From a virus, in the IMG/VR virus record IMGVR_UViG_3300020196_000314, positions 1-20,115 of that record: DNA of 20,115 bases; one strand, written 5' to 3'. The notes below the pieces were generated by a model that did not search any database, was not told the DNA's origin, and was given only the letters and a program-made list of their open reading frames with translations. The position numbers and the translations under genes were made by a program. Of this stretch, positions 1 through 6,787 are shown piece after piece (the stretch's first letter is position 1; every line of letters starts with the position of its first letter).

Positions 1-291
1 TGCATCCTCGGTACCTGGTTGCAAAGTAAGATTAAGTGCCTCTATTCCAGCATTAGCTGTTACGAGTCCGTCAAATGTTTTGTTACCGGTAATGCTTTGT
101 TCGGTTGCTATAGTAACTAAGTTATCTATTAAGTCTGTTGACTCAGATAAAGATTTTACACTTCCACCATTATTTTTAAAAAATATCTTTTCATCCACAG
201 TATTTATTGCAAGTTCACCAGCATCTAGATTCCCTGCGGTTGGCACAGCATTATTTGTAGTAGACCTTTTAAATTGTATTTTATTGGGCAT
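1..291 (-). CDS. Tail fibre / virion adhesin-like protein, third of three tandem paralogues (partial, runs off window)
   Basis: Reading down from the ATG at 291 gives 97 codons with no stop before the window edge, so only the N-terminus is present. It begins MPNKIQFKRSTTNN and continues with LDAGELAINTVDEKIFFKNN and an SITGNKTFDG segment. Residue by residue this parallels the N-terminus of the gene just upstream (MPNVIQIKRR, LAVGELAYSEVDDILYIG, IIAGNKTFTG). The pattern IQ-x-KR, GELA, VD and a short beta segment resembles the small N-terminal domain of phage tropism-determinant and tail-fibre proteins (Mtd_N-like); that match is by eye. The start codon shares one base with the upstream stop (TAATG), so translation is probably coupled. 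The likely role is virion tail fibre or receptor binding. Paralogy is well supported, exact function less so. Confidence 0.8.
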   Translation of the reverse strand, partial: MPNKIQFKRSTTNNAVPTAGNLDAGELAINTVDEKIFFKNNGGSVKSLSESTDLIDNLVTIATEQSITGNKTFDGLVTANAGIEALNLTLQPGTEDA

Positions 292-1214
292 TAGAATGTT
301 CCACAATCTATTGTTGTGTTATTGGTTATTAGGTTGCCTCTAAAGTTAGATGCTTCTATATCACCTTGTGTACCACTGTAAACTCCAGAAGAATCAGTTG
401 CATTTGGAATAAAAGTAAAATACCCAGTGCTATCATCAAAACCAAAGAAACCTAGTTTGGCTGCTGAGTCGTACCACCTAAATTCAATTCCTCTATCTGT
501 ATTGCTATCACTTATTGGAGCAGTATCCCCACCCAGTGTAAGAACGGGATCATCTAAAGTTACTGTGGTAGAGTTTACGGTTGTTGTTGTTCCGTTAACA
601 ACCAAGTTTCCACTCAGTGTTAAGTCAGCAGCACTTATTGTTCCTGTAAAGGTGGGGCTGGCAGATAACACAACATTACCTGACCCAGTAGATGTTGTAA
701 CACCTGTACCTCCACTGGCTACTGGTAGTGTTCCTGTTAATGAACTAACGGGTAAGCCGGTACAGTTTGTTAGTGTACCAGAATGCGGAGTACCTAGAGC
801 TGGTGAAACAAAAGTAGGGTTAGTGTTAAACACAAGAAAGCCAGTCCCAGTCTCATCCGTTACAGCCGAAGCAAGATTTGCACTGCTGGGTGTTGCTAGA
901 AAAGCAGCAACATTACTAGCCAAACCTGAAACACCGCCCGAAATAGGTAGACCAGTACAGTTTGTCAGTGTACCAGAATTAGGAGTACCCAAGACAGTAG
1001 CACCAGTAAATGTTTTATTACCAGCAATAATTTGGTTACTTGTTAAATTAACAAAAGCACCCAGACCACCAAGTACCTCAACATTATTACCAGATATTCC
1101 AATATATAAAATATCATCTACTTCACTATAAGCAAGTTCTCCTACTGCTAGGGAATTGGGTTGACCTGATCCACCACCAGCTATTCTTCGTTTAATTTGA
1201 ATTACATTAGGCAT
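291..1214 (-). CDS. Tail fibre / virion adhesin-like protein, second tandem paralogue (307 aa)
   Basis: Protein of 307 aa, rich in Gly, Ser, Thr and Asn with almost no helix-forming stretches, typical of beta-rich phage fibres. Residues 1 to about 70 form an Mtd_N-like head (MPNVIQIKRR, GELAYSEVDDILYIG, AGNKTFTG). A 17-residue repeat, LGTPxSGTLTNCTGLP plus one residue, occurs at 75-91 and 140-156. Between the copies lies a VAAFLATPSSANLASAVTDE-type module that I know from many marine phage structural proteins. Residues about 200-300 (NGTTTTVNSTTVTLDDP, then DRGIEFRWYD, then KLGFFGFDDSTGYFTF) resemble a module recurrent in cyanophage structural proteins. It ends DCGTF. The start overlaps the previous stop (TAATG), with a GGAGG ribosome site 9 nt upstream inside the preceding gene. 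Likely a tail fibre or appendage subunit; its place in the virion is unknown. Confidence 0.82.
   Translation of the reverse strand: MPNVIQIKRRIAGGGSGQPNSLAVGELAYSEVDDILYIGISGNNVEVLGGLGAFVNLTSNQIIAGNKTFTGATVLGTPNSGTLTNCTGLPISGGVSGLASNVAAFLATPSSANLASAVTDETGTGFLVFNTNPTFVSPALGTPHSGTLTNCTGLPVSSLTGTLPVASGGTGVTTSTGSGNVVLSASPTFTGTISAADLTLSGNLVVNGTTTTVNSTTVTLDDPVLTLGGDTAPISDSNTDRGIEFRWYDSAAKLGFFGFDDSTGYFTFIPNATDSSGVYSGTQGDIEASNFRGNLITNNTTIDCGTF
747..797 (-). repeat. Intragenic repeat, copy 2 (LGTPHSGTLTNCTGLPV)
   Basis: Codes for residues 140-156 of the 307-aa fibre-like protein. It is nearly identical at protein level to residues 75-91, and the DNA copies also share most bases (both contain a GTACAGTTTGT core on the plus strand). 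The two copies are about 195 nt apart, in frame (65 residues), so recombination between them would delete or duplicate a whole module without a frameshift. Confidence 0.8.
942..992 (-). repeat. Intragenic repeat, copy 1 (LGTPNSGTLTNCTGLPI)
   Basis: Codes for residues 75-91 of the 307-aa fibre-like protein; partner of the copy at 747-797. Two of its 17 residues differ from the other copy (N/H and I/V). Confidence 0.8.
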
Positions 1215-1699
1215 TAAAAGCTTCCTCCATCAATTGTTGGTATTGATGTATTAATTGTTACATTTCCAGAACCATTAAAGTTTACATTTCCAATTACGTC
1301 GCCACCCAAAGCAATGTTTCTATATGACAATAGTTGAGTAGCCGTTCCCGCATTCCCAGTAACATTAGTTAGACCTGTTAAATTAGTAACTGTAAGAGTG
1401 CTGGTATTTTTATTATATGTTAATCCCGCATGGGCACCTATAACACCACTATCATTAAATAAAACTTGAGTGTTTACTCCTTGAGCAGCTGGAGCAACTG
1501 TAGAATTAATAAATAAAACGGGAACATTAAGAATGTTTCCAATCCACAGTTTTTTATCTATTATGTTTACGGCTATTTCACCTTGGGCTAAAGTAGCAGG
1601 AACTTGACCAGCTACCGTAAAATTTTTAACTGTTGTTTGGGATAAATCTGATTGGGCAAGAGATCCCAAAACTCTTTTTGTATAATCAGCAGAGTTCAT
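1214..1699 (-). CDS. Tail fibre-like protein, first tandem paralogue (161 aa)
   Basis: A 161-aa Thr, Asn, Val and Gly-rich protein. Its first 35 residues are a variable leader; from about residue 33 (PATLAQGEIAVNIIDKKLWI) it matches the GELA...VD..LYIG block of the two following genes, so it belongs to the same family with a different extreme N-terminus. The rest (VLFNDSGVIGAHAGLTYN, LTVTNLTGLTNVTGNAGTAT, ALGGDVIGNVNFNGSGNV) is beta-rich fibre-type sequence commonly seen in marine phage structural proteins. It ends DGGSF, and those Gly codons also provide the ribosome site of the next gene. Its own site, AAGGAGGT, overlaps the stop codon of tail tubular protein B. Likely role is a short fibre or adaptor between tail tube and later fibres (inference from position). 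Confidence 0.8.
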   Translation of the reverse strand: MNSADYTKRVLGSLAQSDLSQTTVKNFTVAGQVPATLAQGEIAVNIIDKKLWIGNILNVPVLFINSTVAPAAQGVNTQVLFNDSGVIGAHAGLTYNKNTSTLTVTNLTGLTNVTGNAGTATQLLSYRNIALGGDVIGNVNFNGSGNVTINTSIPTIDGGSF

Positions 1700-1702
1700 T
1701 AT

Positions 1703-1710
1703 ACCTCCTT
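1703..1710 (-). promoter_or_regulatory. Shine-Dalgarno AAGGAGGT overlapping the tail B stop
   Basis: AAGGAGGT on the minus strand lies 3 nt before the ATG at 1699 and includes part of the TAA of the upstream gene (1709-1711). It fixes the start of the 161-aa gene. Confidence 0.8.
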
Positions 1711-4645
1711 AGGTATTAACTGTATTTGATTTCCACCTAAACTTTGTTTTAAAATCTATGCCCGTAATATTTACTGGTGTTGTTGCATCAGAGTTAATAC
1801 TGATAACAGTAGAATCTGAATAACCAAATACTTTAAAAGTAAACTCACCATTAACATCTACTAAATCAAGCGGTAAAGAATCTTCAGTTAAAACTATATC
1901 AGAGTAGTTTGGAAAGAATGATGATACCATTGGTGTTCTTGTTCTAGATGAAACACTGATAGAGTAGTTACCAGAGTTTGCATGTCTTATGGTACCCGCT
2001 CTAACAGACATACTTCCTTCTAGTACTTGATTGTTTTGATCACGAACAACCAAAGGACTGAGGGTAACATTTAAATTAAACTTGTTACCAAAGTAAACTG
2101 TTTTGTTAGACTCACTATAGTTACCTTGAACTATAAACTCTTTGTGGTTAGCTTGGCTTGTTACTTGACCAGTTAAAACTGTGTTTGGAGTTTCACCGCT
2201 CCAGTCTGTACCAAACACAACTAGCGATCCTTCAGTATTATACGGTAGTTCAAGAGGTATTTTAAAGGTTGTTGTATTGGTTGCTATATCATAAACCGTA
2301 TTTGGATTATTACCTGTTGACTTAGTTTTAACAACAAAAACATCATCTAATCTAGGAGTCTCTATAGAATCTGGTAGTAAATTAGTTCTTTGTAAAAAGA
2401 ATTTATTATTGTTTTTTACAACGGCATATAAATAACTGTTGTATGCTTGTAAAGATTGAATGTTACTGGCTTGACTCAGTATAAACCTGTAGAATGAACT
2501 TTGAATTAAACGGTCACCACTAAATCGAACAGTATATAAATAAATATTATTGGGGTTGTCATTATCAACCGACAGGATTGAGTCATGGGTAGGTGCTGTA
2601 CAAGCAGCTTTATAGTTTTTTGGAAGATAACCAGTTACGGAAGCAGATACTTCAACTGCTGAAGCAAGACCTAGTTTACCTTCGCCCATGTATAAATACA
2701 ATCTTTGAGAATCATAGAAATAAAGTTGAGATCCAATTGTTTGGGGGTCAACAAAGGCTGCTGTTGAATAATAAGTAACGGGCGAAATAGAAACATTGGT
2801 TGGTGATAAGTTTGTTCCTTCACCACCAGCAGCCATTAATTGAAACTGTACGTTTGCTTTGGTATTTACAAACAAGAAATTTTCAAACGGAGACATAGTA
2901 ACTATCTCAGCATATGTGTTTGAAGATGCTCGTACATCAATCGGATCCGAGTCTACAATATTTGTGGGATCATCAATAAACAATTGCTCATACTTACCAA
3001 GAGCTGATGAGAATACAGAATCATCAGCAGAAAACCACAACCTATCTTTGAAGACAGCTAATGATTTTATGCGAACATGCTTTAGAGCTAGTCCATCTGC
3101 TGTCTTAAAAATACTGGGGCCGGGATTAGAGTTTTTAGTTCCTGATTCTCTTGGTTTCCAATCCATTGGTTTAATAGAAAAGACAGGGGATGAATTAACT
3201 ATATTCAAAGATAACTTGTGTGGCATTCTATTGGGATCAATATAAGACCACTCATCTGGTGTTCTGACTTTTTGTAAATAAGGATTACCCGCACCAACCA
3301 CAGCATCCTTTACTGTGCCATCTCCTGTGCCTACACTGGTAGCAACAAAGGTTGTACCTGGATTACTGTTTGCAGCACCATGGGCTGTAAAGTCTGTACT
3401 GCCAGTTGTTATAATAAGGTATGCTTTACCAACTACCATTTGAGTTGCTAGGAATGCAGTATTACCATAACCATAAATTTCAGCTTCTGAAAAAGAAATA
3501 AATCTGTAATAACCAGAAATAAGATTTAGAAATGAATTTAGGGTTTTCATTATCTTACCTCTACCGCCAACACCACCTGTAATATTTTTTAGTGGGTGAG
3601 TTGAGTCATACAAAGCAGCTAACATCAGTTGTGCTTTGTTATCTCCTGTTGTAATATTAGTATTGTTACTAAACCAATCATCTTTTTGTGGTGGTAGTTT
3701 TATAACACTAGCGTCATTTACTCGTTGCCCTAGAAAAGCTAACCCAGGTTTATCAAACAAATAATCATCAACTGAAATATAGTTACCATTTACACTGTCT
3801 GGGGTGTAACCTAGGAAGACATCATCTGGTGTGTTTTGTAAATTGTCTGGACCTGTATCAAATACTTTAGTAACTTTAGCTGCTGTAAAGTATGTTATTT
3901 TTCTACCACGAATATCATCGGTAGCTGTAGCAATACCGCCTAGATCAAACAACTTACCGTTTACATCTGAACTAAACCCAGCATATACATTTGTATTAAG
4001 AATAATTAAAGAAGAACTTAGGGTAACAGCCTTTAGCGATTCTCTTGCTGTCTTGGTATCAGTACCATAAGTAATATAAGCTCTAGTTGTTGTACTAACA
4101 GTACCAGCAGCAACAGCCGCAGCATAACTTATATTGTTTGCTGTAGCATAGGCTTGTACTACCGTACTATTGTTTGAGTTTCCTATTGTTGAGTCTTGAA
4201 TTGTAGGATCGGTTGGATCCCATTGAGCAACCATAGAAACATTCTTCCATGAATTATCTGTTAATAGTTGATAGGTATAAATTAATTGTTGGTCTTTACC
4301 AGTGGCATCAAAATTTACAACAATTAAAAATCTAGTTTCTTCGTTTATATTATACCAATAAAACCAAAGATCATTATTAGAAATACTTTCTAACTCATGT
4401 AAAGATAGATGACAATCTTCATTAGTAAAATCCCAACCCGTATTTAAAAGATTGGCTATTGTGTTTTGTGGGACTACAGTAAACCCAGAACGCTTTTCAA
4501 CGTTTCTTTCTAAAGTAACTAAAGCATTGTCAATGTTTTCAGCATCTTGTGGTTGTCTCTTGTTTGTAGCCTGTCTACTGACACTAAGAATATTTGGGAT
4601 TGATATTCTGGTTGTAGTATCACCACTAGATTGTCTTCTTGCCAT
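1709..4645 (-). CDS. Tail tubular protein B (T7 gp12-like, 978 aa)
   Basis: Its size, its place directly after tail tubular protein A, and its N-terminus (ISIPNILSVSRQATNKRQPQ, then LERNVEKRSGF) fit the T7 gp12 nozzle family, which forms the distal part of the short tail and contacts the fibres. Those proteins typically start with a run like 'P.L..GVSQQ...R...Q...NG...P..G..KRPG'. It is longer than T7 gp12 (about 790 aa). Part of the excess is an inserted module at about residues 399-447 with Gly, Thr, TDFT and GTGDGT signatures. The middle (FSADDSVFSS, DPIDVRAS, FENFLFVNT, YYSTAAFVDPQTIGSQLYF) fits the beta-propeller-like core of this family. Start ATG is preceded by AGAGGAT at good spacing; the tail A stop lies 4 nt upstream. 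Confidence 0.87.
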   Translation of the reverse strand: MARRQSSGDTTTRISIPNILSVSRQATNKRQPQDAENIDNALVTLERNVEKRSGFTVVPQNTIANLLNTGWDFTNEDCHLSLHELESISNNDLWFYWYNINEETRFLIVVNFDATGKDQQLIYTYQLLTDNSWKNVSMVAQWDPTDPTIQDSTIGNSNNSTVVQAYATANNISYAAAVAAGTVSTTTRAYITYGTDTKTARESLKAVTLSSSLIILNTNVYAGFSSDVNGKLFDLGGIATATDDIRGRKITYFTAAKVTKVFDTGPDNLQNTPDDVFLGYTPDSVNGNYISVDDYLFDKPGLAFLGQRVNDASVIKLPPQKDDWFSNNTNITTGDNKAQLMLAALYDSTHPLKNITGGVGGRGKIMKTLNSFLNLISGYYRFISFSEAEIYGYGNTAFLATQMVVGKAYLIITTGSTDFTAHGAANSNPGTTFVATSVGTGDGTVKDAVVGAGNPYLQKVRTPDEWSYIDPNRMPHKLSLNIVNSSPVFSIKPMDWKPRESGTKNSNPGPSIFKTADGLALKHVRIKSLAVFKDRLWFSADDSVFSSALGKYEQLFIDDPTNIVDSDPIDVRASSNTYAEIVTMSPFENFLFVNTKANVQFQLMAAGGEGTNLSPTNVSISPVTYYSTAAFVDPQTIGSQLYFYDSQRLYLYMGEGKLGLASAVEVSASVTGYLPKNYKAACTAPTHDSILSVDNDNPNNIYLYTVRFSGDRLIQSSFYRFILSQASNIQSLQAYNSYLYAVVKNNNKFFLQRTNLLPDSIETPRLDDVFVVKTKSTGNNPNTVYDIATNTTTFKIPLELPYNTEGSLVVFGTDWSGETPNTVLTGQVTSQANHKEFIVQGNYSESNKTVYFGNKFNLNVTLSPLVVRDQNNQVLEGSMSVRAGTIRHANSGNYSISVSSRTRTPMVSSFFPNYSDIVLTEDSLPLDLVDVNGEFTFKVFGYSDSTVISINSDATTPVNITGIDFKTKFRWKSNTVNT

Positions 4646-4648
4646 GTG

Positions 4649-5320
4649 TTATCCTCTTGTTCTCCAAAATCTAAACCGACTGGGATCATTAGTATAGGCA
4701 TTTCGATTTACCGCAGATTGCAGGGAAGGGTCCCCACTAGAGAATATGTTTTTCTTTTTATCGTTTATATCCGCAGCTTTTCCTTTGGCATTAAAAATCT
4801 GTTGTTGGAAAGCTAGATAAGAATCGGTTGCGGGATCTCCTTGAGTTAATGCTTGGTACTCACGCATTGCTGAACTAAGAATCGCTCTTTGCACTGCGGT
4901 ATCCAAGTTATCCCAAGGCAGTTTCATAATGAACTCTACATAATAATCAACATTACTTTCAAATATATCAGTATCGTCTGTTATATTCCACAGTCGATTT
5001 GGAGATTCATTTAAAACACGAACTCTGATTTGTGTATTGTCTTCGTTAATATGGAAAGATACTAACTCTGCTGCAATTATACCAAGTTCGTCCGAGTCTG
5101 CTGTAGGTAATACTAATTTATAGTTAAGGTCAACATTCATTTTACGAATAACTTTATTATTAGCCATCCCACGCATTTGAAAATCTAAGCTGCATTGTTC
5201 TAGGATATGTTCAGCAATTCCTGTATCTACACCACTAGAGTTTTCTAAATCTGAAACTAAGTTTTCACCAGTCGCTAACAGCATTTGATTAACAGCCTGT
5301 AGTTTTGTGATTAAACCCAT
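4649..5320 (-). CDS. Tail tubular protein A (T7 gp11-like, 223 aa)
   Basis: Homologous in position and pattern to T7 gp11, the gatekeeper ring that joins the portal to the tail nozzle. The N-terminus (KLQAVNQMLLATGENLVSDL) matches the family's 'AVN.mL.a.Ge.pV' signature. Later WDNLDTAVQRAILSSAMREY and LAFQQQIFNAKGKAADIN fit its helical core, and it ends FRFWRTRG. T7 gp11 is 196 aa, so 223 is in range. I chose ATG 5320 because GGAGGT lies 4 nt upstream. A further upstream in-frame start at 5347 would be TTG and falls inside the intrinsic terminator. It is the first gene after that terminator, so its mRNA comes from read-through or a start site not visible to me. Confidence 0.9.
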   Translation of the reverse strand: MGLITKLQAVNQMLLATGENLVSDLENSSGVDTGIAEHILEQCSLDFQMRGMANNKVIRKMNVDLNYKLVLPTADSDELGIIAAELVSFHINEDNTQIRVRVLNESPNRLWNITDDTDIFESNVDYYVEFIMKLPWDNLDTAVQRAILSSAMREYQALTQGDPATDSYLAFQQQIFNAKGKAADINDKKKNIFSSGDPSLQSAVNRNAYTNDPSRFRFWRTRG

Positions 5321-5324
5321 AAAC

Positions 5325-5330
5325 ACCTCC
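5325..5330 (-). promoter_or_regulatory. Shine-Dalgarno GGAGGT of tail tubular protein A
   Basis: GGAGGT on the minus strand lies 4 nt before ATG 5320, immediately after the terminator U-tract. It decides the start against the TTG at 5347. Confidence 0.82.
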
Positions 5331-5335
5331 TTGTT

Positions 5336-5368
5336 AAAAACCCCCAAGTTTCGGTAGAAACTTGAAGG
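5336..5368 (-). terminator. Intrinsic terminator after the major capsid gene
   Basis: On the minus strand a perfect 8-bp stem CAAGTTTC / GAAACTTG closes a TACC loop (5345-5364). It is extended by CCTT pairing with GGGG (two G-C and two G-U pairs), giving a 12-bp stem followed directly by TTTTT (5340-5336). This is textbook Rho-independent structure. It lies between capsid and tail A, the same place as T7 Tphi between genes 10 and 11. Leaky termination here would give more capsid than tail mRNA. Confidence 0.9.
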
Positions 5369-5394
5369 CAGAAATAAAATGTAATAAAAAAAAA

Positions 5395-6600
5395 TTATGA
5401 AGTAACTGCGTATTGACCGGTCAAAGTAGTTGCATTAGCTCCCATGAGAGTCACAAGCTCTCCTCGGCTATCAATTTCCCCACTTGCATTTGCGGAGTCT
5501 ACGCTTGTAGTACCTACCAAGATCTGGCACAATTCAGGTCGCAGAATCCCAGTACCCTTGAGCATACTGGCAACTGTGAACTGAGTATTGCGACGAACAT
5601 CTTGGACTGTATCTACCTTCATACCCATCAAGGACAACCCAGCAACCGCTTCCTTTTGGAAGATCATTGCAAAAATATTAAACTTGCTGCAATCAAGGTT
5701 ATACTTAGCTTCTCCAACCCCATTTGAACCAGAACTTAAATCTGTACGTGGAATGTGATTTGTTTTACAAATCTTCACACCCATGTAATCTAAGTAATCA
5801 CCCATTGCATTCATTCCAGCAAAGCCAGCTGGACCAACACCACCATACGCCTGACCCGCTGTAAACATTGGGTTCTGGGTAAATTGGTTGCTTGCTCTTG
5901 GAATACCAAGCGCACGAATAACTTGGAATACTTTTGGTGTAACTACACAATGAACATCATTAATTGGGAAGTTTTTCTCTTGCATATTAACAAGATAATT
6001 CTCAATTGCTTGAAGAATGTTCAGTGCAGCAGTTTCTGTACAACCACTAACAGCTACACCAATAGCACTGGTAGTAGTGTCCACAACAACTGGTGCTGGG
6101 AAGTCGGCTTCAACAATACCTCGTGGATCGGAATTTAGTGGAGCAGCAACACAAGCACCAATTAGCGTAGAGATAATTTGCTTATCTCTTGCGGTTGCAA
6201 GTGTTAAACCAGCTTGTCTTGCAAGCTCGCTACGGTAGTCCCACTGAGTAACCAATAAATCTACATTATCAGTTTCAAAGTGTGCTGCCATAGGTCGCTT
6301 GTCAAGATTAATCTTGAAGGTTGTGCTGCTAGAATCACCACCAACAAGCTCTACTCCAGCATTCCAGTTGGGTTGTAGTGAAACCTTACCCGTTACTGGG
6401 AATTCATAAGAAAACCCACCACTAAGTGATTTGTGGGTAATCAGGTTTTCAAACATATTGTACTCATCATACGCATTAATTACTTCGCCTGACCAAAGTG
6501 GTAGCCAAAGCTTGTTAGCTCCTGCTGCACCACCTGATGGTCCATCTCCAACTGCTGTTCGCAGTGCTAACTCATCATGTGTTAAATTATCTCCTGGCAT
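5395..6600 (-). CDS. Major capsid protein (T7 gp10-like, 401 aa)
   Basis: HK97-fold shell protein assigned from its place between scaffold and tail tubular A, its length (T7 gp10A is 345 aa), and T7-type sequence: LWSGEVINAYDEYNMFENLI near the N-terminus, GKVSLQPNW, then RPMAAHFETDNVDLLVTQWD leading into RSELARQAGLTLATARDKQI, and a C-terminal domain with AGLSLMGMKVDTVQDVRR. A clear AGGAG lies 8 nt before the ATG. It has a private 183-nt leader upstream and a strong terminator downstream, consistent with being the most highly expressed gene. A T-rich run follows the stop; I see no support for a gp10B-like frameshift extension. Confidence 0.93.
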   Translation of the reverse strand: MPGDNLTHDELALRTAVGDGPSGGAAGANKLWLPLWSGEVINAYDEYNMFENLITHKSLSGGFSYEFPVTGKVSLQPNWNAGVELVGGDSSSTTFKINLDKRPMAAHFETDNVDLLVTQWDYRSELARQAGLTLATARDKQIISTLIGACVAAPLNSDPRGIVEADFPAPVVVDTTTSAIGVAVSGCTETAALNILQAIENYLVNMQEKNFPINDVHCVVTPKVFQVIRALGIPRASNQFTQNPMFTAGQAYGGVGPAGFAGMNAMGDYLDYMGVKICKTNHIPRTDLSSGSNGVGEAKYNLDCSKFNIFAMIFQKEAVAGLSLMGMKVDTVQDVRRNTQFTVASMLKGTGILRPELCQILVGTTSVDSANASGEIDSRGELVTLMGANATTLTGQYAVTS

Positions 6601-6783
6601 TTTAAAATCTCCTAAAATTTTTTGTTAACTAGAAAAGACAATTAAAGATTACACAGAATCAGTAGTTCTTTTTAGAGTTGATGTCTATGTCGATTTATAT
6701 ACCAAGAATAACCATTGCACCTAGGTGGGGTTTCTTGCTGGGTATAAAATCATAATAAGTTTTCTCAGTCTTAAATTGAAAAC
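6601..6783 (-). other. Untranslated capsid leader (longest gene-free gap, 183 nt)
   Basis: No gene fits here on either strand. It holds an AT-rich 10-bp perfect inverted repeat overlapping the scaffold stop, a GC-centred imperfect inverted repeat around the palindrome CACCTAGGTG, an extended -10-like TGGTATATAA (minus strand, just downstream of that repeat, without a clear -35), and the capsid ribosome site AGGAG near 6610. A promoter or RNA-processing site for the capsid transcript is plausible but not proven. Confidence 0.6.
6703..6737 (-). repeat. Imperfect inverted repeat around palindrome CACCTAGGTG
   Basis: The 10-bp palindrome CACCTAGGTG (6718-6727) is flanked by further complementary arms: CCAA/GGTT and AGAAC/TCTTG equivalents separated by small bulges. 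It is followed in the transcribed direction by a TATATAA stretch. It could be a protein-binding site or an mRNA hairpin; no U-tract, so not a standard terminator. Confidence 0.45.
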
Positions 6784-6787
6784 TTAT
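6755..6787 (-). repeat. 10-bp perfect stem-loop spanning the scaffold stop codon
   Basis: Minus-strand ATAAGTTTTC and GAAAACTTAT are perfect complements around a 13-nt loop. The TAA stop of the scaffold gene (6784-6786) lies inside the first arm. The following TATGATTTTAT is not a clean U-tract and the stem is AT-rich, so an RNA-processing or stability element, or a weak terminator, are both possible. Confidence 0.6.

Noticed and set aside
427-1131. Long plus-strand open frame opposite the 307-aa fibre gene
   Set aside because: Pro, Val, Leu-rich low-complexity translation mirroring the Gly/Thr codons of the real gene; no ribosome site, and no other plus-strand gene in the window.
1-1699. 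Diversity-generating retroelement linked to the Mtd_N-like fibres
   Set aside because: No reverse transcriptase, no template/variable repeat pair with adenine-biased differences and no C-type lectin domain in the window.
5321-5347. Nine-residue extension of tail tubular protein A
   Set aside because: Would start at TTG within the terminator hairpin and translate through the Shine-Dalgarno site of the better start.
5375-5400. Frameshifted capsid extension like T7 gp10B
   Set aside because: The T-run lies after the stop codon, and the other frames close quickly before the terminator; no slippery site is evident before the stop.
6601-6783. T7-type phage promoter before the capsid gene
   Set aside because: No sequence close to the T7 23-bp consensus and no repeated promoter-like motif elsewhere in the window; only a weak extended -10-like element.
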